From contig JBBSET010000077.1 of assembly GCA_038239485.1 (NCBI GenBank), positions 1-13,237 of the forward strand: a stretch of DNA of 13,237 nucleotides, in the 5' to 3' direction. The notes below the pieces were generated by a model. That model did no database searches and was not told the DNA's origin. It worked only from the letters and a program-made list of their open reading frames with translations. The first letter of the stretch is position 1. The number at the start of each line of letters is the position of its first letter. The stretch comes from DASQEH01 sp038239485 (GTDB lineage Bacteria > Actinomycetota > Actinomycetes > Propionibacteriales > Nocardioidaceae). The translations under genes and the position numbers were made by a program. Of the stretch, positions 5,561 through 12,164 are shown in pieces.

Positions 5561-6868
5561 GTGACAGAACGTCCGCACTCCGTCCCGCAGTGGACACCGA
5601 CCCAGCGTGAGCTGGACGACCTCGACCTGCTGGTCAACGGTTCCTTCGCCGAGCCACCGCTCACTGGCTTCGTCGACCCCTCCAAGGCAGGTGACGCCGC
5701 CCCCATCACGCTGGTCGTCCCCGCCGAGACCGCGGAGCTCGCCACCGGCTCCGGGTACCTCGACCTGATCGACCCCGAGGGGGCGCCACTCGCGCGGCTC
5801 AGCCTGACCGGGACCTGGCCGGCCGATGAACGGCGGGTCGGCGTGGTCGGGAGCGTCGAGGCGCTCGCCTACAACGAGTTCGGGCCCTTCCGGCGCCTCC
5901 ACCTGACACCCGTGCAGGTGCACGAGACCCATCCTCCGGACAGACTGCTCGCCGTTCCGGTGACCCGGCCCTTGACCGCCGAGGACCTCCAGACGATCAC
6001 GCGCGGGGCGGCCGAGGCCGATCTGGCGCCGCTGCTGCTGGCCTGCGTGGGTGACGGGATGCCGCAGGGCGTCTCCGGGCCCGCGCTCGTGCGAGCGACG
6101 ATCGCCGCGGCCCAGCTCATCGACTCCTCCGCTCTCGTCGTGGCCGTCTCGGCAGCCGACCATGGCTGGACCGGTCCGCACGGCACCTGGCGCTCCCCGA
6201 ACGACTGGCTGCTGGCGAGCGTCGCGGGCGCCTTTGCGGCCTCGACACTCATGCTGCCCGACGAGCCGGTCGGTGAGCTTGCGGCCCCGATCGAGGCCAT
6301 CGTGGAGCAGGACCGCCCCCCTCGCGGCCAGCAGGGACTAGTGGTCTTCTTCACCGGCCTGTCGGGGTCCGGCAAGTCGACGCTCGCGCGAGCCCTGGTC
6401 GACCTCATCCTGGAACGCGGGTACCGGACCGTGACGTCCCTCGACGGTGACGTGGTCCGTCACCATCTTTCCCGGGGCCTGGGGTTCAGCCGGGAGGACA
6501 GGGAGACCAACATCTTGCGGATCGGTTTCGTCGCGGCGGAGATCTCGCGGCACGGCGGGGTGGCGATCTGCTCACCTATTGCACCATTTGAGGGTACTCG
6601 AGCCGAAGTGCGCCGTATGGTGGAGCGCGCGGGGGGCGGATTCGTCCTGGTACATGTGGCCACGCCGCTCGAAGAATGTGAGCGACGTGACAGAAAGGGT
6701 CTCTACGCGCGTGCACGCGCCGGAAAGATCCCAGATTTCACCGGTATTTCGTCGCCGTACGAGGTACCGACCGACGCCGTCCGAATCGACACTACTCGAA
6801 GAGACATAGCAGAATGTCTTGACGAACTAGTCGATGCCCTAGCATTCCAGGGCTGGATGCACGACTGA
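5561..6868 (+). CDS. cysC: Adenylylsulfate (APS) kinase fused to a degenerate ATP-sulfurylase-like N-terminal domain
   Basis: A 435-residue protein whose C-terminal half (about 258-432) is an APS kinase making PAPS from APS and ATP. Visible: P-loop GLSGSGKST (266-274), DGDVVRHHLSRGLGFS (295-310), REDRETNILRIG, the ISP-like CSPIAPFEGTR (338-347) and KGLYARARAGKIPDFTGISSPYE (379-401, the lid). The N-terminal half (about 22-235) has the layout of an ATP sulfurylase (NGSFAEPPLTGF, then YNEFGPFR and a Rossmann-like part) but lacks the catalytic signatures: QxRNPxH is replaced near VPVTRPLTAEDL (132-143) and GRDHAG by AADHGWTGP (198-206). It is therefore probably non-catalytic, while CysD and CysN nearby supply sulfurylase activity. 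The start is GTG at 5561, which begins the homologous region; upstream codons are low-complexity. The last 98 codons have much lower GC3 than the rest of the gene. The carrier gene follows 18 nt later. Confidence 0.93.
   Translation: MTERPHSVPQWTPTQRELDDLDLLVNGSFAEPPLTGFVDPSKAGDAAPITLVVPAETAELATGSGYLDLIDPEGAPLARLSLTGTWPADERRVGVVGSVEALAYNEFGPFRRLHLTPVQVHETHPPDRLLAVPVTRPLTAEDLQTITRGAAEADLAPLLLACVGDGMPQGVSGPALVRATIAAAQLIDSSALVVAVSAADHGWTGPHGTWRSPNDWLLASVAGAFAASTLMLPDEPVGELAAPIEAIVEQDRPPRGQQGLVVFFTGLSGSGKSTLARALVDLILERGYRTVTSLDGDVVRHHLSRGLGFSREDRETNILRIGFVAAEISRHGGVAICSPIAPFEGTRAEVRRMVERAGGGFVLVHVATPLEECERRDRKGLYARARAGKIPDFTGISSPYEVPTDAVRIDTTRRDIAECLDELVDALAFQGWMHD
6819..6845 (+). promoter_or_regulatory. 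Possible internal promoter at the 3' end of cysC
   Basis: TTGACG (6819-6824) and TAGCAT (6840-6845) are good -35 and -10 hexamers, but the spacer is 15 bp, shorter than the optimal 17. They lie inside the last codons of the APS kinase gene and would give a leader of about 35 nt for the TSUP carrier gene. This is a candidate only. Confidence 0.3.
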
Positions 6869-6886
6869 GGGGATGGAGGGCGGGTC

Positions 6887-7918
6887 ATGGTCGCGAGCAC
6901 CCCGATCCTGCTTTCGGCGGGCATCCTGGCCGGCCACGGGCTGGAGATCAAGACCGTCATCGCCGCCTTCGTGGTCGGCACCGTCGTCGGTATCACCGGG
7001 ATGGGCGGCGGGGCGCTGATGACCCCCGCACTGATCTTCCTCGGCGTCGGCGACGCGTCCACCATCGTCACCGCCGACCTGACCGCGGCCGCCGTCTACA
7101 AGTCCGGCGGCGCTGCGGTGCACTGGCGAGAGGGCTCGCCGAACTTCCGGCTCGCGGGCTACCTGATCTGCGGATCGGTGCCGATGGCCTTTCTCGGGCC
7201 GCGGCTGATCCGTTGGGTCAACCCGCACGCCGACATCAATACCTTCCTCCAGCTCTGCATCGGGTTCGCCCTGCTCTTCGCTGCGACCACGTACGCGCTC
7301 CGGCTCTACATCGAGCTGCGGCGCCGTGCCAAGGGGCTGAAGCGGGGCAATACCGAGCCTGTCATTCGTCCCGTCCCGACCATCGTGGTGGGCGCTCTCG
7401 GCGGCCTGCTCGTCGGTATCACGTCGGTCGGCTCCGGCTCGGTGATCATGATCGCCATGCTGATGCTGTACCCGACGCTGTCGGCAGTGAAGCTGGTCGG
7501 CACCGACCTCGTGCAAGCCGTCCCGCTGGTGATGTCAGCGGCGATCTCGAACATCTTGGTCAACGGCCTCGACTGGAGCATCGTGATTCCGCTCACGATC
7601 GGGTCCGTCCCCGGTTGCATCATCGGAGCAAAGATCGCGCCACGACTACGGGCGACCTACATCCGCCGTGGGATCGTCGTCGTTCTCACGATGTCGGGAC
7701 TCGCACTGCTCGACAAGGCCGGCTGGGGCCCTCTCGGCGCCGGCGCGGAGCAGACCCATCCGAAGCTGATCGCGCTGGTAGGAGTGGCAATGCTGTTCCT
7801 CGTGCCACTGGTGTGGGGGCTGCTGCGCCGTAACCTCGGCCTGACGATGTTCGGCAGCCCCACCGTCGAGCAGATCGAGGAGCAGACGGCATCCGAACCG
7901 CAGGTGGAGGCCCCTTGA
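6887..7918 (+). CDS. TSUP (TauE/SafE) family membrane carrier, probably for a sulfur oxyanion
   Basis: A 343-residue polytopic membrane protein of the TSUP family, whose members move sulfite, sulfate, sulfonates or thiosulfate. The two family repeats are plain: AAFVVGTVVGITGMGGGALM (26-45) with TADLTAAAVYKSGGA, and VVGALGGLLVGITSVGSGSV (167-186) with VGTDLVQAVPLVMSAAISN. I count about eight hydrophobic segments, a basic cytoplasmic loop between the halves (about 144-162, RRRAKGLKR) and an acidic soluble tail. GGAGG eight bases before ATG fixes the start, 18 nt after cysC. Its place between cysC and cysD suggests sulfate uptake or sulfite release in sulfur assimilation; direction and substrate are inferred from context. 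Confidence 0.92.
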   Translation: MVASTPILLSAGILAGHGLEIKTVIAAFVVGTVVGITGMGGGALMTPALIFLGVGDASTIVTADLTAAAVYKSGGAAVHWREGSPNFRLAGYLICGSVPMAFLGPRLIRWVNPHADINTFLQLCIGFALLFAATTYALRLYIELRRRAKGLKRGNTEPVIRPVPTIVVGALGGLLVGITSVGSGSVIMIAMLMLYPTLSAVKLVGTDLVQAVPLVMSAAISNILVNGLDWSIVIPLTIGSVPGCIIGAKIAPRLRATYIRRGIVVVLTMSGLALLDKAGWGPLGAGAEQTHPKLIALVGVAMLFLVPLVWGLLRRNLGLTMFGSPTVEQIEEQTASEPQVEAP

Positions 7919-7988
7919 CCGATCCCGCGCCGTGCCCCACCCACTGCCCGCAAGCAGCGATCGACATATTCAGCGCCGTGATCGCCAT

Positions 7989-7994
7989 TAGGCT
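7989..7994 (+). promoter_or_regulatory. -10-like TAGGCT upstream of cysD
   Basis: TAGGCT fits TANNNT within the 108-bp gap between the TSUP gene and cysD, and would place transcription start near 8001 with a leader of about 26 nt carrying the AAGGAG ribosome-binding site. TCGACA at 7961-7966 resembles a -35 but the spacer (22 bp) is long. The cysDN pair may thus have its own promoter besides read-through. I see no riboswitch fold in the gap. Confidence 0.35.
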
Positions 7995-8026
7995 GATCTG
8001 CAACTCATCGCAAGGAGCTTTCGTCC

Positions 8027-8938
8027 ATGACGGTCCACGCTGACTACCGCCTCAGCCAGCTCGACGAGCTGGAGGCCGAGGCGATCCACATCTTCCGCGA
8101 AGTCGCCGCGGAGTTCGAGAAGCCGGTCCTGATGTTCTCAGGTGGCAAGGACTCCATCGTCATGATGCGGCTGGCGGAGAAGGCCTTCTTCCCCGCGAAG
8201 ATCCCCTTCCCGGTCCTCCAGGTCGACACCGGTTACGACTTCCCCGAGGTTCTCGAGTGCCGAGACCACTGGGTGAACCGGCTCGGCGTCCGCCTGATCG
8301 TGGCCTCCGTCGAGGAGGCGATCCGTACCGGCGTCATCGTCGACGACGGCAAGACCAGCCGTAACCGGATGCAGACCGGAACCCTGTTGCACGCCATCGA
8401 GGAGGAGGGCTTCACGGCCGCCTTCGGAGGCGGGCGCCGCGACGAGGAGAAGGCGCGCGCCAAGGAGCGGGTCTACTCGCACCGCGACGAGTTCGGCCAG
8501 TGGGATCCGAAGATGCAGCGCCCCGAGCTCTGGTCGTTGTACAACGGCCGCATCCATGCCGGTGAGCACATGCGGATCTTCCCGCTCTCGAACTGGACCG
8601 AGCTCGACGTCTGGGACTACCTCGGCCAGGAGAAGGTCGAGATCCCGGACATCTACTTCTCCCACACGCGCAAGGTCTTCCTGCGTGACGGGATGCTGCT
8701 GAGTGCCAGCGAGCACAACCCGCTGCGGCCCGGCGAGACAGTCGAGGAGCGGGTCGTACGCTTTCGGACCGTCGGCGACCTGACCTTGACCGGCTGCGTC
8801 GAGAGCACCGCATCCACCATTCCCGAGATCATCGACGAGATATCCGTCGCCGTGCTGACCGAGCGCGGCGCGACTCGTGGCGACGACCGCTTCAGCGAGG
8901 CCGCCATGGAAGACCGCAAACGAGAGGGCTACTTCTGA
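8027..8938 (+). CDS. cysD: Sulfate adenylyltransferase subunit 2 (ATP sulfurylase, PP-loop subunit)
   Basis: Catalytic subunit of the two-subunit ATP sulfurylase, adenylating sulfate to APS in the cytoplasm with energy from GTP hydrolysis by CysN. The 303 residues equal the usual length. The PP-loop SGGKDSIVMMRLA starts at residue 38. The family segments VDTGYDFPEVLECRD, FGGGRRDEEKARAKERVYSHRDEFGQWDPK and FPLSNWTELDVWDYL are intact, with DRKREGYF at the end. AAGGAG nine bases before ATG supports the start. The stop and the cysN start share one base (TGATG), indicating translational coupling. No anomalies seen. Confidence 0.98.
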   Translation: MTVHADYRLSQLDELEAEAIHIFREVAAEFEKPVLMFSGGKDSIVMMRLAEKAFFPAKIPFPVLQVDTGYDFPEVLECRDHWVNRLGVRLIVASVEEAIRTGVIVDDGKTSRNRMQTGTLLHAIEEEGFTAAFGGGRRDEEKARAKERVYSHRDEFGQWDPKMQRPELWSLYNGRIHAGEHMRIFPLSNWTELDVWDYLGQEKVEIPDIYFSHTRKVFLRDGMLLSASEHNPLRPGETVEERVVRFRTVGDLTLTGCVESTASTIPEIIDEISVAVLTERGATRGDDRFSEAAMEDRKREGYF

Positions 8939-10179
8939 TGGATCTGCTCAGGTTCGCCACCGCCGGCTCGGTCGACGACGGCAAGTCGACGCTGATCGGG
9001 CGGCTGCTCCTCGACTCGAAGTCGATCTTCGCCGACCAGCTGGAAGCCGTCGAGGCCACCTCTCACGCCCGCGGGTACGACTACACCGACCTGGCGCTGC
9101 TCACCGACGGCCTGCGGTCGGAGCGGGAGCAGGGCATCACGATCGATGTGGCGTACCGCTACTTCGCGACTCCCAGCCGCAAGTTCATCATCGCCGACAC
9201 ACCTGGCCACGTGCAGTACACCCGCAACATGGTCACCGGCGCCTCCACAGCCGACCTCGGACTCGTTCTCGTCGACGCCCGCCAGGGCCTGACCGAGCAG
9301 TCCAGGCGGCATGCCGTGATCTTGTCGCTGTTGCGTGTGCCCCACCTGGTGCTCTGCGTCAACAAGATGGACCTGGTCGACTTCTCCGAGGAGCGCTACA
9401 ACGCGATCCACGAGGAGTTCACCTCGTTCGCGACCAAGCTCAGCATCCCGGACCTGACCATCATCCCGATCTCCGCGCTGCAGGGCGACAACGTCGTGAA
9501 CCGCTCCGAGAACATGGACTGGTACGACGGCCCGTCACTGCTGCACCACCTCGAGAACGTCCATGTGGCGTCCGACCGCGACCTGGTCGACACCCGCTTC
9601 CCCGTGCAGTACGTCGTTCGGCCCAAGTCCGACGACTACCACGACTACCGGGGCTATGCCGGCCGTGTCGCCGGTGGCATCTTGAAGCCCGGTGACGACG
9701 TCCTCGTGCTCCCGTCGGGCATGACCTCGAAGATCGCCGCCATCGACCTGTTCGACAGCGCCCTCGACGAGGCCTTCCCTCCGATGTCGGTCACCGTCCG
9801 GCTCGAGGATGACGTCGACGTCTCGCGCGGCGACATGATCTGCCGCCCGCAGAACGCCCCCGTGCCCAGTCAGGACATCGACGCGATGGTCTGCTGGATG
9901 GCGACCGCGCCGCTTCGCCCGAGGCAGAAGCTGGCGATCAAGCACACCACCCGCTCGGCGCGCGCGATGATCAAGGACGTCCAGTACCGCTTGGACGTCA
10001 ACTCGCTGCACCGCGACCTCGAGACCAAGGAGCTGGGCCTCAACGAGATCGGCCGGGTCCAGCTCCGCACGACCGTGCCGCTGCTGTGCGACCCGTACGA
10101 GAAGAACCGCACCACCGGCTCGTTCGTCCTGATCGACGAGGCGACCGGCGTCACCGTCGGCGCCGGAATGATCAACTGA
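8938..10179 (+). CDS. cysN: Sulfate adenylyltransferase subunit 1 (GTPase subunit)
   Basis: GTPase partner of CysD, related to EF-Tu, which drives APS synthesis. Motifs in order: G1 GSVDDGKST (10-18), G2 region REQGITIDVAYRYF (63-76), G3 DTPGH (87-91), G4 NKMD (142-145), G5 ISALQGDNV; beta-barrel domains II and III follow, ending ATGVTVGAGMI. At 413 residues it is the stand-alone form, without the C-terminal APS kinase found in CysNC/NodQ fusions, in line with a separate kinase gene upstream in the cluster. It overlaps cysD by one base. The gap to the convergent YgfZ gene is 50 bp and shows no clear terminator. Confidence 0.98.
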   Translation: MDLLRFATAGSVDDGKSTLIGRLLLDSKSIFADQLEAVEATSHARGYDYTDLALLTDGLRSEREQGITIDVAYRYFATPSRKFIIADTPGHVQYTRNMVTGASTADLGLVLVDARQGLTEQSRRHAVILSLLRVPHLVLCVNKMDLVDFSEERYNAIHEEFTSFATKLSIPDLTIIPISALQGDNVVNRSENMDWYDGPSLLHHLENVHVASDRDLVDTRFPVQYVVRPKSDDYHDYRGYAGRVAGGILKPGDDVLVLPSGMTSKIAAIDLFDSALDEAFPPMSVTVRLEDDVDVSRGDMICRPQNAPVPSQDIDAMVCWMATAPLRPRQKLAIKHTTRSARAMIKDVQYRLDVNSLHRDLETKELGLNEIGRVQLRTTVPLLCDPYEKNRTTGSFVLIDEATGVTVGAGMIN

Positions 10180-10229
10180 CGGGCTCGTCATCGCTGACGC
10201 GACCAGGTGATGCCCCGGTCGGCGAGAGG

Positions 10230-11174
10230 TCAGCTGAGGCGTGGGCGGACGTGCAGGCCGACCTCGGGGTCGACGACGGCTTCCTGGCTCGCAGGCACGC
10301 CGCCCGCCATCAGCACCTCGTCGAGGCTGACATTTCGCTTGACCAGAGCCATTGCCACCGGTCCGAGCTCGTAGTGTCGAGCGGCCGAGCCGACGAACCC
10401 TACCTGCCGGTCGGCGAGCATCACCGCATCACCGTGCGCAGGCAGGTGGTCGACCGACCCGTCCAGATGCAGCTGCACGAGCCGGCGAGGTGGGCGACCG
10501 AGGGTATGCACCCGGGCCACCGTCTCCTGACCCCGGTAGCAGCCCTTGTCCAGGTGGACCGCTGACCCGATCCAGCCCACCTCGTTCGGAATGGTCTTGT
10601 GGTCGGTGTCGAGCCCGAACCGCGGCACCCCCCGGGCGATCCGGAGAGCCTCGAACGCCCAGCTGCCGGCAGGTACGCGCCCCACGGCCGCCTGGGGCAG
10701 GTGGCGACGCTCGATCAGCTCGACCCGAGACTCGTCCAGGGCGTAGGCGGCCCACTCTGCCGAGACGTCGCTCACCTCGACCCGTAACATGAAGCGCATC
10801 CCGTCGAGCCATGACACTGCCCCGGGCGCCTCCCCGGGCTCGACGTGGGCCCAGAACGACACCCCGTCGTCGAAGCCGCTCAGCAGATGCTCGACGTGTC
10901 CTTGGGGGGACAGGATCAAGGTGTCGACACGCTGGTGCGGCGACAACCCCGACAGGTGCTGGCTGGTCAGCGAGTGCAGCCAGCTGAGCCGGTCCGGACC
11001 GGTGACACGTACGACGCCTCGGTGGGAGAGGTCGACGAGGGCCTCTCCCGCGACCAGGGCCTTCTGCTCGCGGTAGGGGTCGCCGTAATGCGACGCCACC
11101 CCCGCGTCGATCCCGTCCCCCTCGACGGCTCCCGGCAGCGCCAGGAGCGGGCTCCGCTCGCTCGTACCCGTCAT
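10230..11174 (-). CDS. ygfZ: YgfZ/GcvT-fold folate-binding protein (Fe-S cluster maintenance)
   Basis: A 314-residue tetrahydrofolate-binding protein of the YgfZ/IBA57 family, which supports assembly or repair of certain Fe-S enzymes. The family signature K-G-C-Y-x-G-Q-E is present as KGCYRGQE (210-217) with its essential Cys; GcvT-like segments VDLSHRGVVRVTGPDRLSWL and ARGVPRFGLDTDHKTIPNEVGW are also clear. I start it at ATG 11174, which overlaps the stop of the Fur-type gene (ATGA) and has GGAG eight bases upstream. The in-frame ATG at 11192 would add only six Cys/Gly-rich residues overlapping that gene. The overlap implies co-translation with the metal regulator, so its expression probably tracks that gene. 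Confidence 0.93.
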   Translation of the reverse strand: MTGTSERSPLLALPGAVEGDGIDAGVASHYGDPYREQKALVAGEALVDLSHRGVVRVTGPDRLSWLHSLTSQHLSGLSPHQRVDTLILSPQGHVEHLLSGFDDGVSFWAHVEPGEAPGAVSWLDGMRFMLRVEVSDVSAEWAAYALDESRVELIERRHLPQAAVGRVPAGSWAFEALRIARGVPRFGLDTDHKTIPNEVGWIGSAVHLDKGCYRGQETVARVHTLGRPPRRLVQLHLDGSVDHLPAHGDAVMLADRQVGFVGSAARHYELGPVAMALVKRNVSLDEVLMAGGVPASQEAVVDPEVGLHVRPRLS

Positions 11175-11581
11175 CCCGCACACTCCGCACATGACCCGAA
11201 CACGGTCAGATGCCCGATGTCCGCGACGAATCCGTGCGCGGCGCGGAGCTCGTCGACCATCGGCTCGATCTCGGCCGGTTCGACCTCGATGATCCGGCCG
11301 CAGTCACGGCAGATCAGATGGACATGTTCGGGTGCCGCCGCGGCGTGATAGGTCGGCGCTCCATGGCTGAGGTGCGCGTGGTTGACGAGCCCGACCTCTT
11401 CGAGCACCTCCAGCGTGCGATAGATCGTGGAGATGTTGACACCGGCCGACCGCTCGCGCACCCAGGCGTGCACGTCCTCCGGGGTTGCATGACCCAAGGA
11501 CGTCACCGCTTCGAGCACCAGCTGGCGCTGCGGCGTGAGCCGGTAGCCACGCGATCGGAGCTCGTCTTGCAGTTGGTCCAC
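11171..11581 (-). CDS. Fur-family metalloregulator, most like nickel-responsive Nur
   Basis: A 136-residue dimeric repressor. The winged helix covers about 1-80 (RLTPQRQLVLEAV, then GVNISTIYRTLEVLEEVGLV) and the metal-binding dimerisation domain the rest. Structural zinc Cys pairs are C91-x-x-C94 (CRDC) and C131-x-x-C134 (CAEC). The NHAHLSHGAPTYH segment and His124 (DIGHLTVFG) resemble Streptomyces Nur more than Fur or Zur as I remember them. Of the four His I recall for the Nur nickel site, three have counterparts (His31, His86, His88) and the fourth position appears to be Pro84. The start is GTG at 11581, six bases after TAGACT, so the mRNA is probably leaderless. It overlaps ygfZ by four bases. 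The metal it senses is not settled by sequence. Confidence 0.92.
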   Translation of the reverse strand: MDQLQDELRSRGYRLTPQRQLVLEAVTSLGHATPEDVHAWVRERSAGVNISTIYRTLEVLEEVGLVNHAHLSHGAPTYHAAAAPEHVHLICRDCGRIIEVEPAEIEPMVDELRAAHGFVADIGHLTVFGSCAECAG

Positions 11582-11587
11582 GTGGCC

Positions 11588-11593
11588 AGTCTA
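11588..11593 (-). promoter_or_regulatory. -10 element TAGACT for leaderless Fur/Nur-type transcript
   Basis: TAGACT (TANNNT) stands six bases before the GTG at 11581, with no Shine-Dalgarno between them. It would drive the regulator together with ygfZ. Autoregulation is plausible for the family, but I see no clear operator palindrome. Confidence 0.5.
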
Positions 11594-11620
11594 GGCGCGA
11601 GCAGCGGGCGGGCCGGCGGG

Positions 11621-12115
11621 TCAGACCCGCTGCAGCCGCGCCCAGATGTGCGACTGCAACGGCTCCCCCACGGCGGCCATGTCGAACGTCCACAGCAGCT
11701 CGCCGTCGACGAGGCCGTACAGACGCTGCCCCGCGGTGTACTCCTGCGCCGACGAGGTCCGCACGACCGCGTCGGTCGCCAGCTCGATCTTCGCGCCGTC
11801 GATCCGGCCGTAGTAGATCTCGACGAAGCCGGTCGGGTGGGCCAGCACGACCTCGAGGCCGTCGTCTGGCTGCGGTCGGAAGAACCCTGTCTCGAGAGCC
11901 AGCGGACCGGCCTCGTCCCCGTCGTCGTCGATCTGCCAGGTCCGGCTGAAGTAGTGCAGGAAGGGTCGGCCGTCATGGGTGAAGGCGATCTCCTGACCGA
12001 ACTCGAACCCGCCGATGGTGGGGTAGTCGCCGCGGCCGTTGCCCTGCCAGTGGCCGAGCAGGAAGGCTATCGGCATCAGGTCGGGATGCAGGTCCGGTGG
12101 GATGGTGATGGCCAT
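11621..12115 (-). CDS. Nitrobindin-family heme-binding beta-barrel protein
   Basis: A 164-residue cytoplasmic protein of the nitrobindin/THAP4 C-terminal (formerly DUF1794, FABP-like) family: ten-stranded barrels that bind ferric heme and act on nitric oxide or peroxynitrite. The signature GHWQGNGRGDYP (21-32) is complete, and the C-terminal SHIWARLQRV (155-164) carries the likely proximal heme ligand His156. Length is normal. ATG at 12115 is preceded by AGG seven bases upstream. M. tuberculosis Rv2717c belongs to the same family. It lies 39 bp upstream of the Fur-type gene on the same strand, but that gene seems to have its own promoter. An unusual short leader frame precedes it. Confidence 0.9.
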   Translation of the reverse strand: MAITIPPDLHPDLMPIAFLLGHWQGNGRGDYPTIGGFEFGQEIAFTHDGRPFLHYFSRTWQIDDDGDEAGPLALETGFFRPQPDDGLEVVLAHPTGFVEIYYGRIDGAKIELATDAVVRTSSAQEYTAGQRLYGLVDGELLWTFDMAAVGEPLQSHIWARLQRV

Positions 12116-12116
12116 G

Positions 12117-12143
12117 TCAGAACCTGGCCCCGGTCACTCGCAC
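12117..12143 (-). other. Possible leaderless 8-codon leader peptide frame before the nitrobindin gene
   Basis: GTG at 12143 stands six bases after TAGACT and opens a frame of eight codons (MRVTGARF if GTG is read as Met) closing with TGA, one base before the nitrobindin ATG (TGACATG). The frame is out of register with nitrobindin. Ribosomes ending here could re-initiate at the ATG. It may equally be a chance frame in an ordinary 28-nt leader. Confidence 0.3.
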
Positions 12144-12149
12144 CCGCCG

Positions 12150-12155
12150 AGTCTA
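12150..12155 (-). promoter_or_regulatory. -10 element TAGACT upstream of the nitrobindin gene
   Basis: TAGACT matches TANNNT and is identical to the hexamer before the Fur-type gene. It lies in the 49-bp gap after the BKACE stop codon, 34 bases before the nitrobindin ATG, so nitrobindin probably has its own promoter. Confidence 0.45.
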
Positions 12156-12164
12156 ACCAGCGCT

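Noticed and set aside
5474..6181. Continuous open minus-strand frame extending the asparaginase gene to 557 codons
   Set aside because: The extension lies antisense to the start of cysC, has low-complexity Arg/Gly/Asp-rich content and no homology to the asparaginase family; stop-free antisense frames are common at this GC.
7919..8026. Possible riboswitch or attenuator before cysD
   Set aside because: I could not recognise SAM, T-box or other known conserved elements, and no strong hairpin followed by a T-tract is visible; only a -10-like hexamer and a ribosome-binding site remain.
8877..9695. 272-codon plus-strand frame overlapping cysD and cysN
   Set aside because: It is out of frame with cysN, Arg/His/Pro-rich and without motifs; the intact CysN GTPase motifs in the other frame explain the sequence.
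10180..10229. Terminator between convergent cysN and ygfZ
   Set aside because: Short complementary pieces such as CATC/GATG exist, but no stable stem or T-tract could be drawn with confidence.
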